From assembly GCF_000828675.1 (NCBI RefSeq), contig NZ_AP014510.1:1693413-1757412 (forward strand): 64,000 bases of DNA, written 5' to 3'. Numbering within the stretch: the first letter of the stretch is position 1; each line of letters starts with the position of its first letter. The position numbers and the translations under genes are program-made. The notes beneath the pieces were generated by a model. The model was not told the DNA's origin. It did not search any database and worked only from the letters and a program-made list of their open reading frames with translations. This document shows positions 37,409 through 46,778 of the stretch, piece after piece. This stretch comes from Thermotoga profunda AZM34c06. Its GTDB lineage: Bacteria > Thermotogota > Thermotogae > Thermotogales > DSM-5069.

Positions 37409-38379
37409 GATTTCACCTCACCGAAAATCCTTGGCTTGAAAACACGATCTATCAAAGGAGTTAGAGCGTTCATCAAAAGTATCGCCAAAGATACACCTTC
37501 TGGATAACCTGCAAAATATCTTATTGTCATAGTGACAAGACCACATCCCAAACCAAAAACCGCTTGACCTTTGAAAGTCATAGGGCTTGTAACCATATCT
37601 GTAGCCATGAACAAAGCCCCGAGAAAGAGTCCACCACTCAATATATGAAACAAAGGTGTACCGAATCTACCAGGATTTATGAAATAAAATAAACTCGAAA
37701 ATAGGAAAACTGTACCTATGTAAGACAATGGAATAATCGGACTGACTCTTTGCTTGTACAATAAATAGACAAATCCAATCACCAACAAAAGTACACTCGT
37801 CTCACCTATGCATCCACCCACGTTGCCAAAGAAAAGATCGGTATAACTAAAACTGCTCAAAGCTTCTTTCAATCCCTGTTGCTTTAGAACTCCAAGTGGT
37901 GTAGCCGACGTCAAAACATCCCAAGGAGATTTTGAAAAAGCCATCAACGGATTGATCCATCTTGTCATGAGTGTAGGAAATGATATTAAGAGAAAGACCC
38001 TTCCAACAAGCGCAGGGTTGAATATATTTTGACCTATACCACCAAAAGCCTGTTTTGCGATACCTATTGCTATTATTATTCCAATCAATAAGAGCCACCA
38101 CGGAGCAGTTGGTGGGAGGTTCATGGCAAGTAACAATCCTGTCACTGCGGCGCTAAAATCAGGTACAAATTCTTTCTGCTTTCTCAAAACCTTGACTATA
38201 AACCACTCGATCATCTCAGCCGCAACCGCTCCAAAGATACATAGAAAAAGTGCATACCAACCAAAAAACAAAGCCGCTCCTGCAACTGCTGGACCGAGTG
38301 CGATCAAAACATCAATCATTATATTTCTCACAGTATCTTCACTTCTTATATGTGGTGCATCTTTTGTGATTAACTTCAT
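37405..38379 (-). CDS. rnfD: Electron transport complex subunit RnfD
   Basis: 324 residues, nine or ten membrane segments. The covalent FMN site is visible in DVLTSATPLG (Thr of TSAT), and GQNIFNPALVGRVFLL is the family motif. RnfD forms the ion-translocating core with RnfA, RnfE and RnfG. Overlaps rnfC and rnfG by 4 bases each. Confidence 0.95.
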   Translation of the reverse strand: MKLITKDAPHIRSEDTVRNIMIDVLIALGPAVAGAALFFGWYALFLCIFGAVAAEMIEWFIVKVLRKQKEFVPDFSAAVTGLLLAMNLPPTAPWWLLLIGIIIAIGIAKQAFGGIGQNIFNPALVGRVFLLISFPTLMTRWINPLMAFSKSPWDVLTSATPLGVLKQQGLKEALSSFSYTDLFFGNVGGCIGETSVLLLVIGFVYLLYKQRVSPIIPLSYIGTVFLFSSLFYFINPGRFGTPLFHILSGGLFLGALFMATDMVTSPMTFKGQAVFGLGCGLVTMTIRYFAGYPEGVSLAILLMNALTPLIDRVFKPRIFGEVKS

Positions 38380-39689
38380 TTTTTACCACCCCTCAGAGCC
38401 TGATAGACCTTCTTAGCGAGTTTAATCGCTCGCACATGGTCTATCTTTGAAGGACATACATAGGCACATGAACCACATTCTACACATGCCAAAAGACCTT
38501 CTTCAACTGCATCGTCGTATTTTCTCTTATTTGCAAGAAGATACAACAAGTAAGGTTGCAATCCCATCGGACATGCAAAAACACATTTTGTACATCTGAT
38601 ACATGCCTTTTGAACATATTCTTTTTCCTTCAAAAGAACTGTTATTCCACTTGTACCTTTCATGATAGGTATATCAAGCCTATTTATGGCTATACCAGTC
38701 ATCGGGCCACCGAGAATTACCCTTTCTGCTTCTTCTTTTATCCCTCCTGCGTACTTCAAGATCTCTTCTACAACGGTACCTATCCTTGCTACAACGTTGA
38801 TAGGTTTGTTAACCCCTTCTCCACTTATCGTCAAACCTCTTTGAACAAGAGGTTTTCGATCAACAACAGCTTCCTTTATCGCAATGACCGTTTGTACATT
38901 CTGCACGACAACACCCACATCCATTGGAAGACCACCAACTGGGACTTTTCTACCTGTAATGGCATATATGAGTTGCTTTTCTGCCCCCTGTGGGTATTTA
39001 GTCTTCAAAAGCTTCAATTCAATTTGATCTGAATTCAGAAGAGTTTTCAAATGTTCATAGGCATCGATCTTATTGGATTCAATGCCGATGTATGCCTTTT
39101 GAACTTGTAGTGTTTTCATGACTATCTTTATACCTAAAATTAAATCCTGAGCCTTTTGAAGCATTAACTTGTGATCGATTGTCAAATATGGTTCACATTC
39201 GGCTGCGTTAACTATGAATGTGTCTATTTTTTTGTCGGCAGGAGGGGAGAGCTTTACATGTGTTGGAAACATTGCACCACCAAGACCGACTATTCCGGCT
39301 TTTTTGATAGTCTCGAGAAGTTGTTCTTTCGTAAGATTTTCCCAATCGGCGTGCTCTAAATACTGCCATTCATCGTCTGAAGTCTTCTGTATGACCACTG
39401 CCTCCATTGGTCTACCCTGTATCGGGTGATAGATCTTGTCTATCTTTTTCACAACACCTGTAATTGGCGAGTGAACATAAGCCGAAATAAAACCACCAGG
39501 CTCTCCTATCACTTGTCCGGTCTTTACTTGATCATTCTCCTTTACAATGCATTTTGCTGGTGCTCCGGCATGATTAGAGAGAAAGACATAAACAACTTCT
39601 GGTGGATTAAGGTAAAGTAACTGTGATTCTTTCGCCAGTTCCTTTTTTTCAGGTGGATGAATTCCTCCTCTAAAACTCAGCAACCTCAC
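38376..39689 (-). CDS. rnfC: Electron transport complex subunit RnfC
   Basis: 437 residues. RnfC is the soluble subunit that exchanges electrons with NAD. The N-terminal GGIHPPEKKELAKE motif, the NADH/FMN region GLGGAMFPTHVKL, and two 4Fe-4S motifs, CIRCTKCVFACPM and CVECGSCAYVCPSK, are visible. The start is GTG 39689, five bases after GGAGGTG and overlapping the stop of the radical SAM gene (GTGA); the frame runs open 34 codons further up but without a ribosome site. First gene of the rnfCDGEAB set. Confidence 0.96.
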   Translation of the reverse strand: MRLLSFRGGIHPPEKKELAKESQLLYLNPPEVVYVFLSNHAGAPAKCIVKENDQVKTGQVIGEPGGFISAYVHSPITGVVKKIDKIYHPIQGRPMEAVVIQKTSDDEWQYLEHADWENLTKEQLLETIKKAGIVGLGGAMFPTHVKLSPPADKKIDTFIVNAAECEPYLTIDHKLMLQKAQDLILGIKIVMKTLQVQKAYIGIESNKIDAYEHLKTLLNSDQIELKLLKTKYPQGAEKQLIYAITGRKVPVGGLPMDVGVVVQNVQTVIAIKEAVVDRKPLVQRGLTISGEGVNKPINVVARIGTVVEEILKYAGGIKEEAERVILGGPMTGIAINRLDIPIMKGTSGITVLLKEKEYVQKACIRCTKCVFACPMGLQPYLLYLLANKRKYDDAVEEGLLACVECGSCAYVCPSKIDHVRAIKLAKKVYQALRGGKK

Positions 39690-40591
39690 TGTTTCACCTC
39701 CCGCATCAGATCGATATTCTTGAGAAGTTCTTTTGAATGTATGTTGTAAAGTGGCTCGCCAGGTTTTTCGTTGTAATAGGGTCTTGAGCAATCTGGACAG
39801 CCACTCGTCAGTAAAGCACTGCCGGCATCAGCAGGAATTCGTTTAAAACCAACTATGTCATTTCCTTCCAGAACGATGAGATCTGCCCTGTTGGTGAAGA
39901 TCAAATAACGTGCCAACTGAATCCTTCTATATCTTTCGATTGAAGGTCTTTTAGTACTTGACAGTACCGTCCCTTTGATTGGCATAAAGGCAAACAAAGC
40001 CACTTGAATTTCAAGTTCACGCATCTTGTTCATCACTTCAAAGAGTTCTCTGTCTGTTTCACCTAAACCAACGATTATATGAGTTGAGATTTTTTTAGGG
40101 AAGGAACGTGAAGAGTCTTCAAGTAGTTTCATTGTTTGTTGAAAACTTCCACCCCTGATTTTTGTGAAAAATCTTTCGCTGGCAACATCCAAAGCAATAC
40201 TGACTCTATCGACACCTAATTCAAAATATTCGTTGACTTCATCTATGTTTTCTGCTCGAACAGAAATAGAGATAGCCCTATTTGTTTGTTTGATTTTGGT
40301 CAAAAGATGTCTCAGATCTTTACGATAGCCTTTATATGAAACAGTTTGAATACAGATTCTCTTCAGATCACTTGATTTTATCGGCTCGATGATCTGATCG
40401 AAGTTGACCTCTTCCCAAACTACACGACTCAAAAATCTGTGGTTTGTCTTGGATGTCAAAGCATGTGTACAATACAAACAATTAAATTGACACTTCCCAT
40501 CGAGCATCAAATACGCTGTCTCAAGATCCAGAGTTACCCCTCTGCGCAGTCCCAATTTGTAAAGTGTTCCAACTGATGCTCTGAGTATCAA
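39686..40591 (-). CDS. Radical SAM protein of unknown function
   Basis: 301 residues. The cluster motif is CQFNCLYCTH (CxxxCxxC) at about 33-40; an extra CPDC near 269-272 may bind a second cluster or zinc. The SVRAENIDEVNEYFELGVDRVSIALD and HIIVGLGETDRELF strands belong to the BioB/LipA-like TIM barrel. It is not BioB itself, since the substrate residues of BioB are not seen. The start is TTG 40591, overlapping the pseudopilin stop by 4 bases; it in turn overlaps rnfC. The coupling to rnf genes suggests a role in assembly or cofactor supply, which is inference only. Confidence 0.8.
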   Translation of the reverse strand: MILRASVGTLYKLGLRRGVTLDLETAYLMLDGKCQFNCLYCTHALTSKTNHRFLSRVVWEEVNFDQIIEPIKSSDLKRICIQTVSYKGYRKDLRHLLTKIKQTNRAISISVRAENIDEVNEYFELGVDRVSIALDVASERFFTKIRGGSFQQTMKLLEDSSRSFPKKISTHIIVGLGETDRELFEVMNKMRELEIQVALFAFMPIKGTVLSSTKRPSIERYRRIQLARYLIFTNRADLIVLEGNDIVGFKRIPADAGSALLTSGCPDCSRPYYNEKPGEPLYNIHSKELLKNIDLMREVKQ

Positions 40592-40872
40592 TTTTTATCA
40601 TCTCCGACTTGATAGATGTATATTTTTTCATCAGACTCCAAGTCAATCTTACCACTTGAATAGTGTATATCAAAGCCATTCAGTTGTTCTGGGATCTCAG
40701 CGTTCACAGCCTTTCTGACTAAGATGTTAACAGCTGTACGTTTCGACAAATCTAATTCGTACGCCCTATGAGCGAGAGTTCTTTGATGTGAAACTGTGGA
40801 AAATACAATTGCCGCTATTAGACTTATGAGCAATAAACCGACAATTACGTCTAAAATCAGAAATCCTCTCAT
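40588..40872 (-). CDS. Type IV pilin-like (pseudopilin) protein
   Basis: 94 residues. The N-terminus MRG followed by FLILDVIVGLLLISLIA is a class III signal: cleavage after Gly3, a Phe at mature position 1 and a hydrophobic helix. Mature position 5 is Asp where pilins normally have Glu. A short C-terminal beta region follows. No other pilus or secretion gene is adjacent. It may serve a type II secretion or competence pseudopilus; minor pilins often vary at position 5. No clear ribosome site is seen, so it may be coupled to the upstream gene 6 bases away. Confidence 0.75.
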   Translation of the reverse strand: MRGFLILDVIVGLLLISLIAAIVFSTVSHQRTLAHRAYELDLSKRTAVNILVRKAVNAEIPEQLNGFDIHYSSGKIDLESDEKIYIYQVGDDKN

Positions 40873-40878
40873 AAGTTA

Positions 40879-41919
40879 TCAAAATTGCATGAAGAAATAC
40901 GATGCTATCAATATTATTCCTAAAATCATTAAAGTCATCAAAAAAGCCATGAGAAAATCAGACCCACTGGATTCATGAGAAGGCTTGGTACGATGTGGTT
41001 GTGTCTTTGAGATCTTTGATGAATCTTCTTGTATCATCTCAGATATCTTATCTTCCCATTTTTGCTGTTGCATGGAACTGATTTTTTCTTCAAACCTATT
41101 TTTCTCTGACATGATCTTCACAGATTTTGGAACAATTCCTCTGGCTATAATCCCTTCACCCATATCAACCTTTATGAGAAAATATTCTTGCTTTTTTCCT
41201 TTCAGAATTTCTTTACCAACAAGAGTTCCTGCCAATGGCATGACATTTCCCTTATCTGAAAAATGTTTTGGATAAAGGCTTTTCAGTTTTTCAAGGTTCT
41301 CTGGATTTCTAACATTGAGAACAACGAAGAACAACGGTTCAGACAAATCGAATTCGGCAAGAGTCCTTCCCCTTATTGGGTCTACAAGTGGAAAGATTTC
41401 TGGAAGATTTGATATATCAGGTCTTTTGAGAATCTCAGCCAATCCTTCGTCATCAAACTGCTCCCATAACTGCATGAAATTCTCGGCAGAGATCTCTTCA
41501 TAATTTACCTGCTTGAAATCAACACTAATCTCGATCTTTGGTGCCCATTCTTTGAAAATTTCTGAAACGATGTACTGAACAAGTTCTTCATCCTTATCTT
41601 GAACGGCTGCAGTGATCTCAGCACCAAAGATTTGAGAGCCTTTTCTGGAAATATAACTTGAAAGATAATTCAAAAATTCACGTGACAGATCTGTACTCTC
41701 TGGAATTTGAGCGAATATTTTGTTTTTCATCTCATTAAAAGCTTTTATGAAACCAGCATAATCAGAAGAAAGGTCTATATTCAAATAGCTTGAATACCTA
41801 CTTGGTATAACCACTAAGTCATACTCAGGTTGCTCATTAGCCTTTCCAAAGAAAAACCCCACACCCTCCTCTGCAGTCACGCGACTTTTCAAGTGATATT
41901 TGACAAAATAAAAATCCAA
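40879..41919 (-). CDS. Tail-anchored protein of unknown function
   Basis: 346 residues, mostly hydrophilic, with one membrane segment at the very C-terminus (FLMAFLMTLMILGIILIASYFF), giving a tail-anchored topology with the bulk in the cytoplasm. Residues 270-320 are low in complexity (Ser, Lys, Gln). No family is recognised. The start is TTG 41919 with AAGGAGTGAGGA upstream. It is flanked by glgC and the pseudopilin gene, each within 6 bases, in a continuous minus-strand operon. Confidence 0.7.
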   Translation of the reverse strand: MDFYFVKYHLKSRVTAEEGVGFFFGKANEQPEYDLVVIPSRYSSYLNIDLSSDYAGFIKAFNEMKNKIFAQIPESTDLSREFLNYLSSYISRKGSQIFGAEITAAVQDKDEELVQYIVSEIFKEWAPKIEISVDFKQVNYEEISAENFMQLWEQFDDEGLAEILKRPDISNLPEIFPLVDPIRGRTLAEFDLSEPLFFVVLNVRNPENLEKLKSLYPKHFSDKGNVMPLAGTLVGKEILKGKKQEYFLIKVDMGEGIIARGIVPKSVKIMSEKNRFEEKISSMQQQKWEDKISEMIQEDSSKISKTQPHRTKPSHESSGSDFLMAFLMTLMILGIILIASYFFMQF

Positions 41920-41925
41920 AATTCC

Positions 41926-43188
41926 TCACTCCTTGTGCAGTATGTAATCACCTGATTCCAAAGTTACAGATTCGAAATCCCTTTCTGTAACACCTATTCC
42001 AATTACACAATTCTTACCAATGACAACATCAGATGGTATTTTTGAATACATACCTATCACACTTATATGATCACTATACACCTCTTTATCTAATCGGCTA
42101 AATGCAGGTTCACCTTGACCTATTATTACCCGTTCCCTTACAACTACACGTTCTGCCACAATGGTATCTGAAATCAAGCAATCCTTTTCAATACAAGTTC
42201 CTGTCATAATAACACTGTTTCTGATAACGGTATTCTCACCAATATATACTCCTTGAAAGATTACACTGTTTTCAACAGTGCCATGAATTTCACATCCTTC
42301 ACTGATAATTGAATTGATAATTTTAGAAGATGGTGCACAGTAGGCAGGTGGCATTTCTTCGGTTTGGGTGTAAAAACGCCAATGACGGTCATATAGATTA
42401 AGTGGTGGAATGGGTCTTGTTAATTCTAAATTGCTTTCCCAATATGATTTAATAGTTCCAACATCTCGCCAATAACCACTGAATTTGTAAGCGTATACCT
42501 GCCTATCATCCTGAATCATTTTCGGTATCAAATCATGTCCAAAATCATGCGTGCTTGACTGGTCCATTTCATCCTTGATCAAGTATTCCTTGAGAAACTT
42601 CCAATTAAAGACATAAATCCCAAGTGATGCAAGATTTGAGCGAGGTTTGGCGGGTTTTTCTTCAAAATCGATTATCCTATGTTCCAAATTCGCTACCATA
42701 ATACCAAACCTACTGGCTTCTTCTATGGGTACTTCCATACAAGCAATCGTGCCATCTGCCCCTTTTGATATATGAAAGTCAATTATGTCATTGTAATCCA
42801 TTGCGTATACATGATCACCAGACAGGATGATCACAAAATCAGGATTGTGTGATTCTATATATTCAATATTCTGATAAACCGCATTTGCCGTACCCTTGTA
42901 CCAACCCGAGACACCACCAAGGTATGGAGGTAATATAGTAACTCCACCTTTTTTTCTATCCAAATCCCAAGGTCTACCAATATTGATGTGATTGTTGAGC
43001 AAATGAGGGCGATACTGAGTGAGAACACCCACTTGATAAATCCCAGAATTCACACAGTTGCTCAAAGTGAAATCGATCAATCTGTATTTACCACCAAACG
43101 GTACCGCCGGTTTTGCTATCTTCTCTGTGAGTACACCCAATCTCTTACCATGACCTCCAGCTAAAATAAGTGCAAGAACACTTCTCAT
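41926..43188 (-). CDS. glgC: Glucose-1-phosphate adenylyltransferase
   Basis: 420 residues. GlgC makes ADP-glucose for glycogen. The N-terminal [34 protein letters not shown] nucleotide loop, [10 protein letters not shown], and the C-terminal left-handed beta-helix hexapeptides (from about 290) are evident. I chose ATG 43188, with GAGGTG six bases upstream, rather than the GTG nine bases earlier. It follows glgD by 10 bases; paired GlgC and GlgD form a heteromeric enzyme in several Firmicutes and in Thermotogota. Confidence 0.95.
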   Translation of the reverse strand: MRSVLALILAGGHGKRLGVLTEKIAKPAVPFGGKYRLIDFTLSNCVNSGIYQVGVLTQYRPHLLNNHINIGRPWDLDRKKGGVTILPPYLGGVSGWYKGTANAVYQNIEYIESHNPDFVIILSGDHVYAMDYNDIIDFHISKGADGTIACMEVPIEEASRFGIMVANLEHRIIDFEEKPAKPRSNLASLGIYVFNWKFLKEYLIKDEMDQSSTHDFGHDLIPKMIQDDRQVYAYKFSGYWRDVGTIKSYWESNLELTRPIPPLNLYDRHWRFYTQTEEMPPAYCAPSSKIINSIISEGCEIHGTVENSVIFQGVYIGENTVIRNSVIMTGTCIEKDCLISDTIVAERVVVRERVIIGQGEPAFSRLDKEVYSDHISVIGMYSKIPSDVVIGKNCVIGIGVTERDFESVTLESGDYILHKE

Positions 43189-43198
43189 CTGAACCACC

Positions 43199-44305
43199 TC
43201 ATAGAACTGCTCTTTTCTCCAGAACGGCTATGGAGTCTTTGCCAACGAGTCGTGCCTCTTGCCTTATGAGAACTTCTTTGTCAAGGACAGCGTTTTTCAC
43301 AACCGCACCTTCCTCAATAACAGTATCCTGCATGACAACGGAATTTTCGACTATAGCACCTGCTTTTACATAAACACCTCTGAACAATACGGAGTTTTCC
43401 ACACTTCCATTGACGATACAACCATCGGAGACTATAGAATTTCTCACAAACGCAGTACCACCGATCTTTGGTGGTGGTAGATCCTTCAATTTTGTATAAA
43501 TCTTGCCATATCTGTAGAAAAGTTCTTCACGTACATCCTTTTTCAAACCATCCATGTTTATACGAAAATATTCTGCTATTCCCTTCTTCACGTTTCTCCA
43601 GTAACCATTGAAAAGATATCCACAGACTTTCAGTCTATCCAGCTGAGATATCACAATATTCAAAAGATCTGTCTCGCCCTTTGCAGCGTAATTGTACAAG
43701 AGCTCCATGAGGAGGTACTTGTTCATGAAATAAATTCCGAGAAAGCCTATGTTCGTTTTAGGTTTTTGAGGTTTTTCTTCAATTTCTACTATGCGATTCC
43801 CAGACAATTCGACTATTCCATACTGTGATAAATTATAAGTCTCATCGAGTTCTTTAATCAATAGAGTTATATCAGCTCCACTTGAAAAATGAAACTCAAA
43901 GACTCGAGAAAAGTCTATTTTATATATGTGATCGCCTGAACCAATTAAAACGTAATCTTCTTCTCCTCTTCTGAGCAACGTCATATTTTGAAATATGGCA
44001 TCGGCAGTTCCTTTGTACCAATAATACCCTTCTTGGCTGACATAGGGTTGTAATAAGAACAATCCACCATTCTTCCTATCCAAATCCCACTCTTTACCAG
44101 AGCCAAGATGATCCATCAAGCTGCGTGGGTTATATTGGGTTAAAACCCCCACTTTCTTAATCCCTGCATTAACCATGTTGCTCAAGGTGAAATCAATAGC
44201 ACGGTATTTGCCAAAAACAGGTAAAGCTGCACTTGCTCGTTTTGCAACAAGTGAACCGAGCGATTCACTTTGCCCTCCAGCAAGTATTAAACCAAGGACT
44301 CTCAA
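43199..44305 (-). CDS. glgD: Glucose-1-phosphate adenylyltransferase regulatory subunit GlgD
   Basis: 368 residues, a shorter, more divergent paralogue of GlgC. The nucleotide loop is degenerate ([30 protein letters not shown], lacking the GxxTRL-like part), while the acceptor [10 protein letters not shown] and the C-terminal beta-helix remain. In characterised pairs GlgD has little activity alone and modulates GlgC. Start TTG 44305 with GGAGGG seven bases upstream. First gene of the minus-strand run that reaches ackA. Confidence 0.92.
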   Translation of the reverse strand: MRVLGLILAGGQSESLGSLVAKRASAALPVFGKYRAIDFTLSNMVNAGIKKVGVLTQYNPRSLMDHLGSGKEWDLDRKNGGLFLLQPYVSQEGYYWYKGTADAIFQNMTLLRRGEEDYVLIGSGDHIYKIDFSRVFEFHFSSGADITLLIKELDETYNLSQYGIVELSGNRIVEIEEKPQKPKTNIGFLGIYFMNKYLLMELLYNYAAKGETDLLNIVISQLDRLKVCGYLFNGYWRNVKKGIAEYFRINMDGLKKDVREELFYRYGKIYTKLKDLPPPKIGGTAFVRNSIVSDGCIVNGSVENSVLFRGVYVKAGAIVENSVVMQDTVIEEGAVVKNAVLDKEVLIRQEARLVGKDSIAVLEKRAVL

Positions 44306-44385
44306 AAAAATCCCTCCGCGTTAATTTTATCATTTGAGTATAGAAAAACACATGTTGGTATACAATCTTAAAGGAGGTTCTCTTC

Positions 44386-45180
44386 GTGTGGTATCCAGGA
44401 CACATGGCAAAAGCTTCGAGAGTTATTGAAAATCTCAAAAAGTACATTGATTTAGTCGTTGAGCTATTGGATGTGAGAGCTCCAGTTGCAACTCGCGCTT
44501 ATAGCCGGAACCCGATCAAAGCGAAAAAGAGCGTTATAGTCCTCACGAAATCCGATTTGGCTCCAGATGGCGAAGTGGTTCGTTGGAAAGAATTCTTTGA
44601 AAAATCAGATGAGCCTGTATTTGTTTTCAATAAAAACACTAATAGAGAGAAAGTTGTCGAATTCATAGCAAAACACGTCCAAAGAAATGGTTTTGTCATA
44701 GTCGTAGGGGTTCCAAATGTTGGAAAATCAACCTTCATAAACAAATTGAAAGGGACCAGATCGGCTCAGGTTGGTGCAATGCCTGGTATAACAAAAGGCT
44801 TGCAGTGGTTTTCTGTTGCTGATAAATTCAGAGTATTGGATACACCTGGACTACTCCTGCCAAATCTTTGGAGCGTCGATCTGGCTGCTAAACTCTTGTT
44901 GGTTGGGAGTCTCACTGTAGATATGGTACCACCAAAGGTTTTACAGAGAGCCTTCGAGATATACGCCAAAGCTGTTGGAGTTACAGATGTGGATTTGGAA
45001 AATTATCTTGAAAAATATGCATTGGAAAAAAAGATGATCATCAAGGGAGGTCAACCAGACAAGAAGAGGGCTTTAGTAAACTTCTTTAATTCAATCGCTC
45101 AGGGAAAAATCGGAAAATTCATATTTGAATACCCACAGGAGGCGATAGATTATCAAAGCGATCGTCTATCTACCACTTGA
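44386..45180 (+). CDS. rbgA: Ribosome biogenesis GTPase RbgA (YlqF)
   Basis: 264 residues, a circularly permuted GTPase: the G4 motif TKSD (near residue 53) comes before G1 GVPNVGKST (about 109-117) and G3 DTPG. The N-terminal WYPGHMAKA is the hallmark of YlqF/RbgA, which acts late in 50S assembly. A C-terminal helical domain follows. Start GTG 44386, six bases after AAGGAGG. The next gene begins inside its 3' end. Confidence 0.95.
   Translation: MWYPGHMAKASRVIENLKKYIDLVVELLDVRAPVATRAYSRNPIKAKKSVIVLTKSDLAPDGEVVRWKEFFEKSDEPVFVFNKNTNREKVVEFIAKHVQRNGFVIVVGVPNVGKSTFINKLKGTRSAQVGAMPGITKGLQWFSVADKFRVLDTPGLLLPNLWSVDLAAKLLLVGSLTVDMVPPKVLQRAFEIYAKAVGVTDVDLENYLEKYALEKKMIIKGGQPDKKRALVNFFNSIAQGKIGKFIFEYPQEAIDYQSDRLSTT
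45137..45142 (+). promoter_or_regulatory. Ribosome binding site AGGAGG before ATT start of TPR gene
   Basis: A perfect AGGAGG lies inside the end of rbgA, six bases before ATT at 45149. An in-frame TAG at 45146 ends the frame just upstream, and the next canonical start in frame is TTG 45227. Confidence 0.8.
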
Positions 45181-46774
45181 TCCCGAAAAGGCAAAGAAAT
45201 CAAACCTTCCAATAAAATTACCTATATTGGTTGAGGATTTTCCAACGATAGTGGATATGAATCAAATACCAATTGATATAGTGATTCGTGGTCTCGAAGC
45301 GCAGTATGGATTGTCAAAAGATCCATATTATGGATCTTACCTTGCATATTTCTACTACGAAAAGGTTAAAATTTCACTCAACAACGAGGATTTAAGATCT
45401 GCCGAGAGTTGGTTGGAAAAGGCCTCGGAATTTGGTAAGGATTACAGATATGATTTTTTCAAAGGATTGATCGCATCAAAATTAAAAGATTACGAGTTAG
45501 CGGAAGTTTTCCTCAGATCAAGCGTATCAAAAAATGAAAAATTCGTGTTGGGACATTATGAACTTGGAAATATCCTCAGGGCGAAGAAGGAACTCGAAGA
45601 TGCGATCTTAGAATATCAAAAAGCCTTTGAACTGGACAGAAATTTTTTACTTCCTCTTTTGAGAATAGGTGATTGTTATATGGAACTCGGTGAAATACGA
45701 CAAGCCTGTGATTTCTATCAAACACTGACACAACTCGACCCTGAATTTTCTCAAGCCTACTCGAGATTGGGTGTGGCTTGTAATATGCTTCAAAGATATG
45801 AATATGCTGAAAAATCATTGAAAAAGGCACTTGAACTTGAGCCTGATGACTCAGACACTGCATTTAACCTTGCACATACTCTTTCCAGATCAGGAAAACA
45901 CTTTGAAGCCATGAATATTCTCAAGCAACTCGCTGATAAAGAACCTGAGAACATTTCTTTTTTGAATGAATACGCCTTGACATTGAGACGATTGGGATTT
46001 TATGAGCAAGCAAAACAGGTAATAGACAAAGCCAGACAGATCAGCGATGATCAAATGATAATGTACAATCAAGTGTTGTTGACATTTTTTATTGATAAAA
46101 ACGGAGCTCATTCATTACTCAATAGTCTCTCAAAAGATTACAGAGAAAAAATCGACGAACTGGTCTTTTTCTTAAATGAATGGGATGGTTCTGTGATCAT
46201 TCCAGATTTCATAAGTCAGAAAGTGAAGATGGTAAGATCCTGTATGAGTGGATCAAGTTTTGATATACGCAAATTAGCACATTTTCTCGAAGATGGAGAT
46301 AGAATCGAGGCGCTTAGAGATGGATTTTTCCCATTTCAAGATATGGTTGTAGATACTGTAAAGTGGCTTGATATAATCGTAGCAATCATATTGGCGAGCT
46401 CGAAAGATCCATTTGAAATGGAGAAGAACATTACAAAAACAGCCGTCGCAATATATGGAAGTGGCATAATGCTTGCCGTTGCTATTGGGTTGATAAGACT
46501 CTTTTTCCACGTAAAAATAAACGAGAAATTCGATCTCTCAGGTTTTATAAATGATGTTGTACCAGATCTCCAGGAATATCATTGGAGCTTTGCCAAGAGA
46601 GTCTCTCGACTTGAGGAAGAAAGCTTTTCCTTTGAAGACATCAACTTTAATGTTGATAAAGGAAGTGACTTTTTTATAGAGCTTCTAAAGGCACTGTCCA
46701 CAGAAATCACCGAAGGTATCAACAACAAATTCTTCAAAGATATATATTCAATCTTTCGAATGCAGTGGAGGTGA
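45149..46774 (+). CDS. TPR-repeat protein, probable ATT start
   Basis: 541 residues if read from ATT 45149. The first 26 codons encode IIKAIVYLPLDPEKAK and so on, well-formed coding sequence that follows AGGAGG by six bases; the first canonical start (TTG 45227) has no ribosome site. TPR hairpins run from about 60 to 300 (for instance VLGHYELGNILRAKKELEDAILEYQKAFEL and AYSRLGVACNMLQRYEYAEKSLKKALEL). The C-terminal 200 residues are helical with one hydrophobic segment (IMLAVAIGLIRLFF). No partner is identified. Overlaps rbgA by 32 bases and precedes apgM by 4. Confidence 0.85.
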   Translation: MIKAIVYLPLDPEKAKKSNLPIKLPILVEDFPTIVDMNQIPIDIVIRGLEAQYGLSKDPYYGSYLAYFYYEKVKISLNNEDLRSAESWLEKASEFGKDYRYDFFKGLIASKLKDYELAEVFLRSSVSKNEKFVLGHYELGNILRAKKELEDAILEYQKAFELDRNFLLPLLRIGDCYMELGEIRQACDFYQTLTQLDPEFSQAYSRLGVACNMLQRYEYAEKSLKKALELEPDDSDTAFNLAHTLSRSGKHFEAMNILKQLADKEPENISFLNEYALTLRRLGFYEQAKQVIDKARQISDDQMIMYNQVLLTFFIDKNGAHSLLNSLSKDYREKIDELVFFLNEWDGSVIIPDFISQKVKMVRSCMSGSSFDIRKLAHFLEDGDRIEALRDGFFPFQDMVVDTVKWLDIIVAIILASSKDPFEMEKNITKTAVAIYGSGIMLAVAIGLIRLFFHVKINEKFDLSGFINDVVPDLQEYHWSFAKRVSRLEEESFSFEDINFNVDKGSDFFIELLKALSTEITEGINNKFFKDIYSIFRMQWR

Positions 46775-46778
46775 TTAG

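Noticed and set aside
39690-39791. N-terminal extension of rnfC
   Set aside because: It lies wholly inside the radical SAM gene and lacks a ribosome site; GTG 39689 gives the family N-terminus.
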